Shown: positions 1-12,821, counted from the first letter of the stretch. The stretch: DNA of 64,000 nucleotides from Siphonodentalium dalli (GCA_032622095.1 CP136069.1:36306194-36370193); one strand, 5' to 3'. Made by a program: numbers and translations. Notes: generated from the sequence alone by a model not told the origin.

Positions 1-319
1 TCCCTGCACATACATATTACATAATAATGATGACAATTATGGATAATTCTGTCGTACATTGTGGGGGATGGCATAATCTGACAAGACTGTCTTCCTGCCA
101 AAATCGCATTGAAATGAAATTGCGGACTGAAAGGGTCTTGAAGTGGTGGCGTCGTGGTTGATGTGAGGTCCAAATTTAGGAACCCGTCTTCCCCATCAGC
201 ATAACGTCTATCAGGTCTTCCATGATAACAACGAACTGAATTTCCACCACATATGACCTGGCATTTATACCTGTATTGCCATAATATATCACGAGAATCC
301 CGGGTCGTATACGTTGTTA
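1..319 (-). CDS. Possible partial exon, unknown protein
   Basis: Reading leftwards from about 445 to the window edge, one minus-strand frame has no stop codon. The stretch below 319 looks most protein-like, for example YKCQVICGGNSVRCYHGR followed by an acidic YADGEDG segment. A splice-acceptor-like AG lies at 321-320, complementary to the plus strand. No start codon is needed if this is an internal exon, and the frame runs off the window. I recognise no domain. Several cysteines suggest an extracellular or transposon-encoded protein, but this is only inference; a chance open frame is the main alternative. Confidence 0.3.
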
Positions 320-928
320 CTGGTCGAATTATTGACAATAGGAACAGGTCATGATTATCGCATTGTTGCAAATGAGACGAATAGTGAAGTATTAAGGGAC
401 TGTATACCAAACACACGCTTTGAGTTGTAAAAGTGGTTCAAAATAATGATGGTACGTGTTCGTCAAAACTCTTACGCATAGTCGTTTTGCGAAAGGACTT
501 TTTGGCCATACGGATAGACTTACGACTACGAATAGCTATCCGTATTCGTAATCGTAAACGTGAGGATGCGAAAGGTCTCTAGTAGTGTGGTATTAACTAC
601 TACGAGTACTATTAGTACTAATAGTACTAGTCTATCATAATATATGTGCACATGATGTATGGGGAATAAGGACAATAACAATAGTTAAAATTGATAAAAT
701 TATAACAATTTTTTTTAATTAAGTGCAATAAGAGCTAATGCACTTAAGCACAATAAGGAATATTCCTTATTGCGCTTAATCGAAATAAGGAATAGCTAAT
801 TGCGCTTATAAAGCACAATAAGGAATCTCTTAACAAGGAAAATATTTAATTGCGCTAAAGCACTTACTAGAAAGCACAATAAGGAATATCCGTTATTGGC
901 ACTATTGGGCTTAAGCGCAATTACTATT
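320..928. repeat. Non-coding; cluster of AAGCACAATAAGGAAT repeats at 723-905
   Basis: 320-720 has no gene I can support, only AGTACT-rich simple sequence near 600-630. From 723 the motif AAGCACAATAAGGAAT recurs near 746, 810 and 872. The first copy is joined to its own inverted copy, making a palindrome of about 32 bp around 745-776 (centre GGAATATTCC). It looks like nested ends of small inverted-repeat elements. Confidence 0.5.
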
Positions 929-1322
929 GGGCTCCAAATAAACATGCATGCACGCTTATTATTTTCTTGCGAAATTTCCCCCCGCACAGTGCTCATTTGT
1001 GTCTGCACGTTTATTAATTTTGAGGCTATGGAAATTGAAATCGGCACAAGCTCAATATTTCTATAAGATTCTGATCAAAACGATGAGCTTATAACTTATA
1101 ACTTATATACAAGTATATGGCATACATATAAACATTTAATTAATATTGAATAAAACACCACATGGCACATGCATGTACTATGTTGATTCCTATACTTGAC
1201 CTACTATACAAATAATTTGTTTAACGAGTGTTGCTCAAAGTCACCCTACACTATTATTTGGGACTGCACTTTATTAACTTTCAATGGAATATTATTCGGG
1301 CCTGCATTTTTATTTGGAGCCC
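929..1322. mobile_element. MITE-like element with terminal inverted repeats
   Basis: The left end begins GGGCTCCAAATAAA at 929 and its inverted counterpart ends at 1322 (TTTATTTGGAGCCC). The inverted similarity continues inwards for about 35 bp through ATGCA and TATTAT blocks. An internal motif, TGCAC-TTTATTAA, is repeated near 1005 and 1266. No transposase is present, so this is a non-autonomous element of undetermined superfamily. Target duplications are not clear. Confidence 0.5.
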
Positions 1323-1871
1323 GAGAGTAGCCACATTACACAAACTCCCTATGATGCAAGTGGTGTACATGTGTATAATCAAATTGATGTAGGCCCTGCA
1401 AGCGTTATACACACGACATGATCAATGTCAACTGCATTGCCTAATTCTTGACAATGTAATCGGAAACTCGAAATCCGCCATAAAAGAACCAACTTATAAA
1501 ACAAATAATAGGGCAGACCAATACACAATTAACGAATGCAGATACATAGCAATGTCGACCATGTGTACATAGACTCCCATATGGCATGGACATGAGCCCG
1601 GGATGAGAAGACCGAGACGTTATCATTAAAAGAAATGTTACTTATATCCTGAGTCCAAATTTCCGATCCTGCGCGGTCGCAGTAATAATCGACTCGCTTC
1701 CCAATACCAAGACAATGCGCGCTTGTTCAGACAGCCAACCATCACTATTAAAACATCTGCGCTGGATAAAAACAATCAAGGGATTTAGGTCTCACGGACT
1801 GCCATTTTAAAACCTGTCATTAATAATCAAATTGCTATCACAATTTCCATCAAATTGCATGTTCACCTTCT
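1323..1871. other. No gene or repeat seen
   Basis: Mixed-composition sequence with only short chance ORFs. Nothing was recognised on either strand. Confidence 0.5.
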
Positions 1872-2105
1872 CAGTGACTCAGAAAAGTTAGACATTATGA
1901 CCTTCTAATTGACTAACACAGTTGTAGTCTAATGGCATACTTAGTCGTTTTGGGCTAGCCATTCCTTAGTAGTTGTGACTAACACCACCCTTGTCATTGT
2001 GACATTTTCTGCCTTAGTCATTATGACTAAGCTAAGTCAGTCATCATGTGGACAACCAGTTCAATAACCTAAGTTAGTCATATTGACTAACTTTTTCTTC
2101 AGTGT
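1872..2105. mobile_element. MITE-like element built of TTAGTCA palindromes
   Basis: The left end CAGTGACTCAGAAAAGTTAG and the right end, read in reverse complement, ACTGAAGAAAAAGTTAGTCA form imperfect terminal inverted repeats. Inside are near-perfect palindromes CTTAGTCATTATGACTAAG (about 2023-2041) and GTTAGTCATATTGACTAAC (2074-2092). There is no coding capacity. Confidence 0.5.
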
Positions 2106-2439
2106 ATATATGTTTAAAAAGTGAAAATACCAACGATAGCATCACGAGTACAGAATACCCGGTGATTATCCCTATAATCGGGTAACCACAGCTTTCATCA
2201 CTTAAGGTTTAACCAAACCAGTCCAATATGGCATCCAGAAATATTTTTATAAAATCTTAAAATTGGTAGAAAAGATTAGTCTAAAAAACATCACAAAATT
2301 CAAAGAAAACAACAATCAATGTATCATATGTAGTTAGTTAACAACACTATACTGGTAAAAGATTAAAACATATACAGCACATACTTACCAACCACAATTG
2401 TGATTTTGTATGCACGTACAGACAAAACAGTCAGCTAAT

Positions 2440-2860
2440 TTCCATAAAAGAAAGTACATCAGGATTCAGGAGAACTCCATAAGAAGTGCGTTGTTGAGAA
2501 ATCCACATTTTATAGTAACAAAACGTATTTAATTAAAATTTCCCAAAGCCAGGGTATGTGTTGTGACTCAACCTCACCAGAAATGAGTATTAATCAAGCG
2601 ATTGCTCAATGAATTCCCACCAGCAATTTTAAAATGGATACAGTCATTTTCAAATACTGCCGCCTGTGTGGTATCTTGATAATTAAGTCATGTTTTGTGC
2701 TGTAATATATGGAATTCTCAACAAAGAAAGCATTCTTGACAGAGAACTCCCCAATCAGGATTCAGTTTTGTTTGTGGAAATTTCTCAACAACAGACCCTG
2801 TAAGTGTGCACAATATCAGATTTCAGTTCAGAAGAAAGTATCACATATTTCCAATTTCTG
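2440..2860. repeat. Imperfect inverted repeat element
   Basis: A block at about 2460-2515 containing GTTGTTGAGAAATCCACA is found inverted at 2770-2800 (TGTGGAAATTTCTCAACAAC). A second shared block, ATCAGGATTCAG, is in direct orientation at 2459 and 2754. ORFs overlapping this area have no recognisable features and are probably chance. Confidence 0.45.
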
Positions 2861-4440
2861 TTCACAGGTAAAGTGTTATTTACTATATCATATGACACTA
2901 TGCAAGCCATATGTAACGACCCCCGGCATAATAGTAAGAAGACGGACAATGCGGAGGATCGTGCAAATTATATGTATATATATATATATTAGGCCTATAT
3001 GCATATCAGCGAATGCCTGATCAATAATGTAGATCGTTTTGAATGCGAGTAGACTTCGATAATTACACATGCCTTAATATAGCCTATAGTTTAGATATCG
3101 GCCTTTCATACCTCTAACGAGTTGATATAACATACACACATCTTAGTACACACAATGATATTGTTGTATTTATCTTTGCCGGTCGACATTTTAATTTTGG
3201 GCATATTTATGTCAGTTTTGAGGCAAGAACAACCTACAATTTGGTAATTTCGAAGAGTAATTCTCGTTACACATGAATACTTAGTTACAGTATATAAATG
3301 TGACGAGGTCGCGGATTTATTGAACATTTGGGTGATTAGTTGGCACTAAACAAAATGTAAGTCGTGATTCAATATTCATCCATGTACAGAAATCGGACCT
3401 AAGCAAATCAAATGGCAATGTTCTCAAAGGTCTTTTAAACTACTATAGTTCGGAATTCACTGAGAGAAGTGTACAATACATAGTATATTCGTAAATTTAA
3501 CTAATTTTCTGCCATGAAAGCGTCTAAAGTGACCTCAAAATATAGATGAAAGCTAACATTTAGTTCTATTAGGGACATTTTATCATGCTGCTTTGTATAT
3601 GTAGCTAACTACTGTTTTATTTCACTTATATGCATAAATGTCTTCATTTATATCATCCGATATGCTAGAGTAAATTAAAAGTATGACCCAATTTCGACGC
3701 GATATCTTTTGTTGATACGACACGTTGGGCATAGTCCTTTCTTGAATTATAATACACATTATTATGTGAGATATATATATATATATACCTTACTCGTATT
3801 TAAATTCGCGCAATACTATTTTTCACGCAAATTAAATTCGCTCATCACGGATTTTCGTAAAAGACATGATCTGATGACAGTTTCAGTCCCTAATACATAT
3901 GTGTAGATTAAAGACCATTACGACAAAATGTACATTAAATAGAACACGGCCAATTTGTTCCTGATATTTTGAAATAATCATTTTGATGTAGGTAAATCGT
4001 TATATATGGCAACATTGATATGAAGTGGGAAGAATTAAACAAAACATATCGTATTGGCTGAATGCTGACTTCAGAAAAAAACACTTCGCTACATGTACAT
4101 TTAACATTTAATGTGATATTATTATTAACTCAGATTACATGTGTATGAGCATGGCGTCACTCGTGGTTTGTGGAATTGGTGACCTGTTTTCTGCGTTCGT
4201 TCTGGTATATGTGTGATTCTTACAAGCAATTGTCTTTTCTTATTTCCCCCGTGGATGCACGGTAAACTTTGAAGTCGTATTATTTGTCGCTCAGTTTTAA
4301 ATTAGCGCACCATTGGGTGTGCGTAAAAAGTACTGCGCGATTTTAAATACTAGTAAGGTAGCTAAAATTTAATACACAGTAGGCTACTAAATCAAACCGG
4401 TATAGTATATCTAGTAATTGAAGCGCGTGTCTGCTTTTAC
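2861..4440. other. Intergenic, AT-rich, with short TA microsatellites
   Basis: TA-dinucleotide runs occur at about 2970-2990 and 3769-3788. No convincing exon, RNA gene or mobile element was seen. Confidence 0.5.
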
Positions 4441-4516
4441 ATGTCCAGTATGGTCGTGATATATAGCCTAGCGACGAAAACGACGTTAAACGTTCAATCA
4501 ATAAATCAATCAATAG
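4441..4516 (+). mobile_element. SINE-like retroposon tail (mollusc type)
   Basis: The segment ends GCGACGAAAACGACGTTAAA followed by CGTTC and an AATC-type simple repeat (CAATCAATAAATCAATCAAT). From general familiarity, a conserved GACGTTAAAC core with a CAAT-rich tail is typical of dispersed retroposons in bivalve and gastropod genomes. The 5' part is degraded; no A/B boxes could be placed with confidence. Confidence 0.5.
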
Positions 4517-4908
4517 ATATATAGTCTATAGTGAGGTGAAATCAGTTGACCGCGAAGACGACATGACACGTTCAATCATGTCTGGATTCTGGCCCGCAGA
4601 GACAAATGACGTTTTGATGTCATGACGCCGTAACTGCCTTCATTTGGCTAACAAATGAAATTGTTCTAATGTGAACCTATGCAGGACACATTCATAACAA
4701 CTTACTGTTTATAAATAAATAAATACTTCAGTGGTCCATTGCTATATATCGGAAGTTGTGAAGTTGCCGATTCCGCGATTTTATTAAACAACTACCGGAA
4801 GTCACGTGATTTTTTCGCGAAAATGTTGGTTCGCTAAAATGTTCTGCTTCACGGTATACTGTAATTTATATGTGACGTCACAACTACGTACGCCCGCATG
4901 TTACCTAT

Positions 4909-4961
4909 ACACGACCGAGCTCGAGCGCGCAAGCGCGCCGAGCGGGGTCGTTATAATATAC
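4909..4961. repeat. GC-rich hairpin in AT-rich DNA
   Basis: GAGCGCGCAAGCGCGC folds as a tight stem inside a weaker outer pairing (CGACC with GGTCG) and is followed by TTATAATATA. A hairpin of the same style, followed by CTATAAT, occurs at 44152-44200. It resembles a dispersed element terminus. Confidence 0.45.
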
Positions 4962-5984
4962 GTATAACTGTTTTTAGCTTCTCATGTGAAGTGTGTGCCA
5001 TTTTTTTCTGTATTTAAAAAAGTACCCAAATACGTCAGAACAGTTGGCGCCCTGTGCGCGTATTGTACATGAGGTCCGCATGGCGGTTTACGGCTGCCCA
5101 CGGCGAAATTTACTTAATCGTTTCACGGTATGTTTGAAAAGGCGCATTTATTTGAGTTACTTTACTGAGTTGGGTCGCTTACTATCAACACATGCCAATG
5201 TCATGGGATCATGGGATGACTCTCCCAGACAAATATAGCTACATATACATGTACATATTAGTAACTGATTTCTCGACCAGTGATAATTTTACGGGATGAA
5301 AGTCAAATTTACTCCTAAATTCATAATGCAATTGGCTAAAATTTAGTTTTTTTCTCGAGAACTGTTATCTGAATTACATCTGAACTACTGTTAGCGCATT
5401 AATGGTCATTGTGCCGAAGTTACACTTCGTCCACTGTTAGATACATATTAAAATGGACTGTGTGTTAATGGTATGAACAATTGCGATAGTTTTGACTCGA
5501 GGTGCGGACAGTGACGCCCGCAGCACCGATTTATCTAACCGCATTCAATCAATAAGAAGGAACCTACATAATACAATGCGTTAGCCGAGCAACACAAACC
5601 TTAGGATCGATTGCAGGTGCATGGTTGCTGTCCAATGTACGCATCTGGCGGGATAACAAATTGTCACCTAACCAATTGAAATGGATGACTCGTGTGAATT
5701 AACCGCAGATAACCTGGGCCGTATTTCAAATGAGGAGCAAATGACAACCAAAATATGGCCAGGCTACATGACATGGTATCATCTTTGATGAAAACAATAC
5801 GAGGTTAGTACTGCTTTTCAATTAATGTCTCCGCACGTATATTTAAGGACTATATGGTCGTTTGCCAAAACATCCTGATATTTTAATAGTAAAGGATTTT
5901 CACAAAATCCGTTTGAAATTGTTGTTTAATTCGATACGATTTAAAAATTTCATAATTAGTTTCATCTAGAAAGATAATCACCCA
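4962..5984. other. No gene seen
   Basis: An 81-codon plus-strand frame at 4993-5238 has no recognisable domain or splice context and is treated as chance. Nothing else is supported. Confidence 0.45.
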
Positions 5985-6160
5985 TAATTGTCTATCATTG
6001 AGAATTGTCATGAATGTAATTCCTGTTGATCAATATCACATTAGACTGAGATTAGTTCTAGGTCATACGCCCATAACCAAATCTTACCTGACCACCATAT
6101 TTTAATACAGTGACATATTTCCAGTTGATTCCACTATTTTTGTGTGGATCAGGCTGCATA
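5985..6160 (+). repeat. Dispersed repeat family A, copy 1
   Basis: Blocks such as TTGAGAATTGTCATGAATGT, GTTGATCAATATCACATTAG and the later CAGTGACATATTTCCAGTTG align with 11831-12060 and 37363-37530, sharing order and spacing. No coding capacity or terminal repeat is visible. Confidence 0.45.
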
Positions 6161-6739
6161 CAAACACATTTGTTCGGCTGAAATATTTGTGGCGGCTCTG
6201 GTGTTCTTCATTGCAATATTATTATGGGGTATGATGTCATATCATGCAATTCAAAATATTAATCAACCTTATGACACATTTGAAGCTTTATCTTATGTGA
6301 TGTTATGCTATATACATATTTATCACATGATTATATATATCTTTAATTCCTCCTTGGTAGAAGATTATTTACTTATTTGGTAGAAGATATATACTTAATT
6401 TGCATCGTCATCTGGTTTTATTTTGGCAATAAATCGTTCATAACAATTTTGAATGAATTTGTTCTGGAAACCGATCAAGACGCCATGACGCCACGACGCA
6501 CATCAGGACGTCACGAGCTACATGGGCGCGCAAAACACTAGACATGATTGCGTCGATGTCCAGACAGCTGCGACTCGTATTACACGGACTGGCTAAACCA
6601 TTCCATCTGCCAACAACTTCGTGTTGTATTATTATAAATATGTATATATACTGCTTGAAAACAAAGTGGGCAATATTACTGCCCATTTGAAGCCTATTTT
6701 ATGTAACTTGAAACTCGAGGAAATGAGTTGAGATCAAGT
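6161..6739. other. No gene seen
   Basis: Short chance ORFs on both strands; none shows a domain, splice site context or repeat relationship. Confidence 0.4.
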
Positions 6740-6884
6740 CTAAAAGATGCGTACGGAGTCGTTTTTTTTCGCAGAGATAGTGAGGTGCGAACATATTTCT
6801 AGAAAGTTAAAAACATTTTCGAAAGATCCTGGTGCATATAAATCATGTCCGGCGAAACAGGCGAGCGCGTGGTTGAATAGTGGT

Positions 6885-7101
6885 GTACCTGTCACACACC
6901 CAAGAGTGGTGTACACCTGTCTATACCGCTATTTAGCTATACATGCATGGTCCTGGCGCGATAAAGAGTGGTCTTTCGTTATCACCCGTACTGCACGATC
7001 GTTAGTGTCCGGCTATAAAGAGCGGTATAGCCCTCATCGCTAAAGAGCGGTATACCGTTCTGTATCCATCAGTGCTAAAGAGGTGTATACCACTCTTTAG
7101 C
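6885..7101. repeat. Repeats of GCTAAAGAG-GGTATACC motif
   Basis: Variants of an AAGAG-plus-GGTATACC motif recur in both orientations from 6902 to 7101. The right end is a 28-bp near palindrome whose halves are GCTAAAGAGGTGTA and TACCACTCTTTAGC. A 98-codon open frame across the area (6747-7043) follows the repeat and is not taken as a gene. Confidence 0.4.
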
Positions 7102-8854
7102 CACTCCGTTTATTTAATTGTGTCGGTATTTGTAATTTACTTTGGTGGTTTTTGCCACTAGACTGCAATGGCATACATACTTGATGTCATTCTAGTCAAA
7201 ATAGTAATTTAACCCAGTTGGTATATATAATATGGCATCATCGGCAACCAATCGTGTTCACTGCCTTAAAATGAACGATGTCTATATTGTTCTATAAATA
7301 TATCAAACAACTCGTATTACTAAGACTAGCATTAGTGTAATAGATCAACTTGAAATAACAGAGATTTCTGTCCGTACACATAACTATTTCAGCGATGGAT
7401 GAACTGAGATTTGATATCTAGAATTTTGTTATCGATCTCTCTCAAACGAGGGGCCAGCACCCGTGGTTCAAACTGTTGTTGGTAAGACACCGCACCACAT
7501 GCCAAATGTATGATGGGCGCAAGCATAGGAAGCTCCAGTGAGTGCATTCTAGTTATTATGTTAATTAGAATATAATTATGATATTCAATTTGTGTTGGAT
7601 TAATTATTGTTGACTGTGATAAAAGATGTGTGATGAGGGTGATTGAACAATTTTGTCAACACGAAAAGACATATTCAAAATGGAACTATATCTGTTCTTG
7701 AAGGTGTCTTTACTTCCTCGTTGGATGCTTAAGGAAATCAATATTATTTTGGTTAATCTCAGCCGTTTCTATGTCGTTTTTCCATGCTAAAATTGTGTGA
7801 TAAAATGGATCTCAAATTGGTCGCAATTTTATCAAAAAAGTTAACATTGTCCACTAAATTCGAGTTTAGTGCAAATTTACGTAAATAACTTTCGAATATA
7901 ATTGCGTCTAATTATAGAGATCCTCTATATACACTGATCGGTGGTATACAAGGAGAGTCTGAATGAATGGCTAGTGTTCGTAAACCCCCTCAGTTCTGAT
8001 TTCTACTCACAGACTGTATCTTGTTCCGATAAGTTAGACGCAACAAGAAAACACAAATAATTGATGAGGTCGGAGGAATATTTGTAGCGGCAAGAAAAAT
8101 TGTCAAACTCTACTGAGTAGCGCGTCTGTTTGAACATGAACGCTCTTTGACTAACCATATTGTAACGTCTCTAGGTTGTGCATTTGTATGCGGTATTTCA
8201 GTATATAGTGCGTTAAAATGCCATTGTTCACGATGTTCATATAATACCCAATAGGAACCGTACACCATAAAACGAATTAACGTCGGTAGCAACAGCATGT
8301 ATGCACACCACATTTCAATTGCAAATTAAAAGCGATAATTACCAGTATGTAAATGAGCAAACACCATTATTCGCGATGGTTCGAAAGTAAACAGAGTGTC
8401 GTCGTTATAACATAGCGGTGAACGGATGATGAGAAATCTCCACACGTTGTACTTCATGTCAACAATTAAATTCTGATAAAATGCGTCTATTAAAACTAAT
8501 GGCATTGCAACCATTATGGATTAATAGCAAATCATTAAACGACTGATATAAATATGTTTATACCTTATTCATTGTTTGGGAATTATTTGTTAAAAAAAAA
8601 TAAGTTATGTTGTACCTTTCATATTGCTTTAAGAAAAGCGTTCTGAAATGTAATATCGATGGGAAAACGTTCAAGGTCATCCGAAAGTATGTACTGTGGC
8701 ATTAAGCCATGAGTTAAAAGGGGGGGGGGCGCCACATCACATTTTCGTGCAACATAGTCGTGAGACTACCTAGGTAGAGTGCGTACCCATTTCCATTCTC
8801 AATATTCGAAAACGACATGGAATACTGTTGTATCCGACTGTTGTATAAAAGGCC
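7102..8854. other. No gene seen
   Basis: Long AT-rich interval. Minus-strand frames at 8110-8313, 8326-8514 and 8714-8965 are short and have no recognisable features. A G-run lies at 8719-8728. Confidence 0.4.
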
Positions 8855-9043
8855 TTGATGATGTTGACGATTATTTTTGGTGAGTTCCGCGAATATCTTA
8901 AAATTGTGTGCATCCTTTATGCGGATGAAACCGATCTGATAGAAGAGAGTCCAGGCAGTTTGCAAATGGCATTCAATGTATTCACATATTATATGATGAT
9001 TAACCTTGAATGTCGAGTAAACAAAAAAATAACCGAAAGTCTA
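8855..9043 (+). pseudogene. LINE reverse transcriptase fragment
   Basis: The translation contains ILYADETDLIEESPGSLQMA followed by a segment ending in CRVNKK. This matches the catalytic block of non-LTR retrotransposon reverse transcriptases: a YADD-type motif (here YADE, so the second catalytic aspartate is changed), a hydrophobic strand, a conserved LQ-A-N helix and the terminal VN-KT strand. Only about 60 residues survive, and no endonuclease, 5' region or 3' tail is attached. It is a dead fragment; the clade cannot be assigned. Confidence 0.6.
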
Positions 9044-9147
9044 AAACGGCGTAGCAATTAGCGTTGAATGGGTCGATTGTAGAGACAGTTGATATTTTGT
9101 GTTATTTGGGAGTACGATTTTGTACGGCCTAGCAAATATTTACTCAA

Positions 9148-9361
9148 GTTACACCGATGTAGGGAGTAATTTACGCCGGACATGGTGTACTTATGCCGAC
9201 AATCGGCGTTGGCACACATATGAAGGGCGTAATTTACGCCGGGCATTGGCGTATTTACGCCGACAATCCGCGCAGTTACACCGATGTGGGCGTAATTTAA
9301 CAGGACATGGGCGTACTAACGCCGACAATCGGAGTAACTAATCGGAAATACGCCGATTGTC
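9148..9361. repeat. Palindromic minisatellite, about 60-67 bp x 3
   Basis: Three imperfect copies start near 9148, 9208 and 9275. Each has GTTACACCGATGT-like, GGGCGTAATTTACGCC, GGACATGG and TACGCCGACAATCGG blocks. The GGCGTAATTTACGCC core is itself a palindrome. Overlapping ORFs on both strands are by-products of the repeat. Confidence 0.6.
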
Positions 9362-10301
9362 ACAAATAATGATCTTTAGTTTGTGAGAATGTTTCCCTCT
9401 GTCATGTGTGGAGGGGTTGGCTGAAACACATTATTTTTCATGGATTTTGGAGCCGAGACCTGCCCTACCTTTTTCATTAAGCGCTATGAGAATAATATAA
9501 ATCATTTATAAACTCAGTCAATAATAGATAGCCGTTTAAAAACACATCTCAGACAGCTCTTTGGAAGTTTTGAGCCAAATACAGAGTGACCTAGTCAAGT
9601 CGAGACCTGCACTACATCTGTACTACTACTTTACATTAAGGACTATGATTACATGTATGGGACTGATATACATGTACAATCATGCATGTAGTTAATCTTA
9701 CCATACATGCTCTACCTCAAAATATACATATCCACATTCAGTAATTCATATTTCGAGGCAGATCTGGACTCCCAATTTTATGGAAATTCATGTTTCAGCC
9801 CCCCCCCCCCCCGACAATAATGTATCACTCTCCAAAACACTGTTACGACATTATTTCTTGTATCACATCATATTGAAATAGATTTGGCCGCAATTGGCCA
9901 AGGTCGATACGGTTCTCATTACGCCCTCCGGGTGTATACTAATGTAGAAATTATTGATACCTGTGGGCGCTGGGGGTCTTATTTATATTTTTATTTCGGG
10001 TTTCTCATTTTTTTTTATTTTTCACAAACCCGTACTTTTATCAGCAAGCACACTGCATACACACATACATACATTTAGATATTATGAAGTACATAGTTGT
10101 TATCTATGTCCAAATATTTTACAATGAGTCCATTTTAGTTGGAATATATTTTATTTTTGCTTAATAATACGACCTTGACGGCGTTACAATTTCTGACTAT
10201 GGTGTTCTTGTAAATTAATGATCAGAAATGCATATTTTGAGGTAGGAAAGGTATGGGGTAAGGCGGAGAAACCTTGTCGCCTTGCCTTTTAATCACTCTC
10301 T
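9362..10301. repeat. Non-coding; includes dispersed repeat B copy 1 (about 9780-9910)
   Basis: A C-run, AATAATGTATCA, GTGTCC/TCTCC, CATCATATTGAAA and an AATTG-CCAAGG block appear here in the same order as at 11235-11372. No protein signal is seen in the rest. Confidence 0.45.
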
Positions 10302-10376
10302 CACTGTGTAATCAAGTAACGGCGTGGAAGCAATTACGTCGGCACGGATCGATGTCCAACGACGGTGACAGAGTTA
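10302..10376 (+). repeat. 75-bp inverted repeat, left arm
   Basis: This arm pairs with 11060-11134 in inverted orientation; shared blocks include GGAAGCAATTAC and GGATCGATGTCCAAC. The 680 bp between them carries no recognisable gene, so this may be a small fold-back element. Confidence 0.6.
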
Positions 10377-11059
10377 GAACGATGTTTAACGGCAAACACC
10401 GGTGGCGATTGTTACGATTGACGAGGAGTTTTGTAACACGTTATTATGTGTGTATTTAATCTCGCTTTTGTTTATACACATTTATTAACTCCCCAATGTA
10501 TGTACATCCGTTATATAAACGCAGCTTTAAACCACGTACCACTTAGTCTAGTCTAAATGTTTTGCGCAAAATACATACTCCATGCGAGTGTCAGCATCTA
10601 GCTTGAAATTGTCAATGTGTCTACGACTTTCGACTTACGCGAAGCACATATCACCCATAGTAAAAATATCCAGTTTCACCGAATCAGAAAGAAACGGCGG
10701 TGACGTGGGCGGACAACAGCGTTGAACGATCTCCCACACCGACAAAACGGATTGAATTCGTGTTTGGGTTCTATTTGAGAACTGTCAATTATTTCGTTTA
10801 GTGAATAATTCCATTACTTACTATACAATTCGTCCTAGTTTAATATCCCAAAAAAAACACATTCGCAATGGGATATACCTTATCACATCAGGTATATTGT
10901 AATGAACTACATACCCACATATACAAAAAACAAATAGTATCAGTATGAATATGAGTGTATTAGTATGCACCCGTACAAAATTATAGTCGATGTCCATACA
11001 AACATTTTTGCATTATAACTCAAGCATCAGTTACCGGATATTGAAGTCCTTTGGTACGG
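10377..11059. other. Spacer between inverted arms, no gene seen
   Basis: No ORF, RNA gene or further repeat that I can support. Confidence 0.4.
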
Positions 11060-11134
11060 TAACTCGTTCACCGCAGTTGGACATCGATCCGCGCCTAAGT
11101 AATTGCTTCCATGCCGTTACATGATTACATAGTG
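11060..11134 (-). repeat. 75-bp inverted repeat, right arm
   Basis: Reverse complement of the arm at 10302-10376, with about ten mismatches by eye. Confidence 0.6.
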
Positions 11135-11830
11135 TGACTGTGGTTGCCTCAAAAGTTCAAAATTTGTAAAGATTTTTCTGAGATGTGGATATAAAGGAAT
11201 ATTAAAAGATTGACTACACACATGATTTTATATTATTCACAAAGGTGTGGCAGTTCTCGGATTCCAAGTCTATACAAGCTCGTGTTTACCCCCCCCCCCC
11301 CAACCCATAATAATGTATCAGTGTCCAATATATCATCATATTGAAAAATAAGTTTGTCTACAATTGACCAAGGACAACATTCGCATAAACTAATAACCAG
11401 AATTGCAGGGTAGGGCAGGTGTGGGTTAATACAGAAGAAATTGGCCTCATTGCCTTAATTCCCCATGTATGTGACCATCGCTTACATAGTTTATGATGTT
11501 CATGAATTCAATCCCAATTAAACATATGAAGAAAAAAACGAATTTAAATTTCAATCACGTCTGAAGTACACGAAGCTCTAAACAAACAACTACATCTTTG
11601 TTCCTTTAATTTACTGGTGGAACGAATTAGTCGCGATAGACACTCACTCAAAACCACAACTTATAATCCGTGTATAAAAATAACCTTATTTGATGCCATC
11701 AGGATATGCAATTTATGAGAATAGGTGTACGTGTAACACTTTGAAAAAGAGTATTCTCTATTCCCACACAATGCCCACAACAGAGGGTTTCACATTACTT
11801 TTACCTGGGCAACGCTGGTTAACCCTGTAA
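11135..11830. repeat. Non-coding; dispersed repeat B copy 2 (about 11235-11372)
   Basis: Contains the C-run and CATCATATTGAAA blocks shared with 9780-9910. The remainder has no recognisable content. Confidence 0.4.
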
Positions 11831-12060
11831 TTTTCTATATTTGAGATTTTTAATGTCATGCCTATTGATCGATGAAAAATTGGAATGAGATGAATTATGG
11901 GTATGGGTTCATAACCAAGTTAAAGTTGACCGTCATATTTCGTAACACTGTGGCCTACATGTGTAATTCAGTTGATTGTTCCCTGCGTGGGTGGACCACA
12001 CTGCACATCAACATTGGCTGGCATTGGACTTGCATATTTGTAACTGCTTTATTTTGAATT
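11831..12060 (+). repeat. Dispersed repeat family A, copy 2
   Basis: Begins TTTTCTATATTTGAGATTTT and aligns with 37363 onward and 5985 onward. A 61-codon frame inside it is not conserved among the copies, so it is not a gene. Confidence 0.5.
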
Positions 12061-12821
12061 AATTATAATATAAGAGAGTGTTATACTATATTACACGATT
12101 AAAACTGTATCTCAACATTATGATACAAATGAAGCCTCCTCTCATAGAGCCAATGCAATAGGCTATTTTGGTGATTATAATCTTGCGTGAAATTCCGAAT
12201 TATCCTAGCAGTTTTGGGAACCGAAAGGAACACAAAATAAAATTATATTTTCAACCTCTCAAATGTACAAAAATTCATTGGTGAAATGCAAAATAGACGT
12301 ATTTTTGCTGGACTGGTATCTGCGGACTAGGAAAATCGTCAAGTACACTCGGCATGCCATGGCAGAACTAATAAATTGTGTAGATACCACTTATGCCAAA
12401 TTGAAAATCGACGTTAATAACCACAAATTGTCTTACTATTTATGCGACATATAGTTTTAATCGATAAATTATCTGGTAATGTGGACATATTATGAGTTAC
12501 TGTGCAAATGCTAGTCCCAAAAATGGTATATGGTGTATACCGTATTGGTCCACGTTACTTCTGACACGATCTTATTTCAAGAGTACATGCTTTTGGGGTC
12601 GGGCCGGTTACATATGCCAGTAAGTTGGTCTACATGGATTATTGTCTGTCGGTGTCAGTCATGAATCGGTTCTTGCTATTGAAGTAAGGTGTCAGCATCA
12701 CCGCATCTAATACAATGGCTATGCCAGTCTAATTCCACAGTGACGAAGAGTACCATGTTAATTTGATCCCAATCCACGACTTCAACCCAATTTTCTTTTT
12801 AACCCTTTTCCCAAGAGAACG
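12061..12821. other. No gene seen
   Basis: Only a 63-codon chance frame at 12263-12454; no domain or splice evidence. Confidence 0.4.

Noticed and set aside
6747-7043. 98-codon ORF
   Set aside because: Coincides with the GCTAAAGAG-type repeats and has no recognisable domain.
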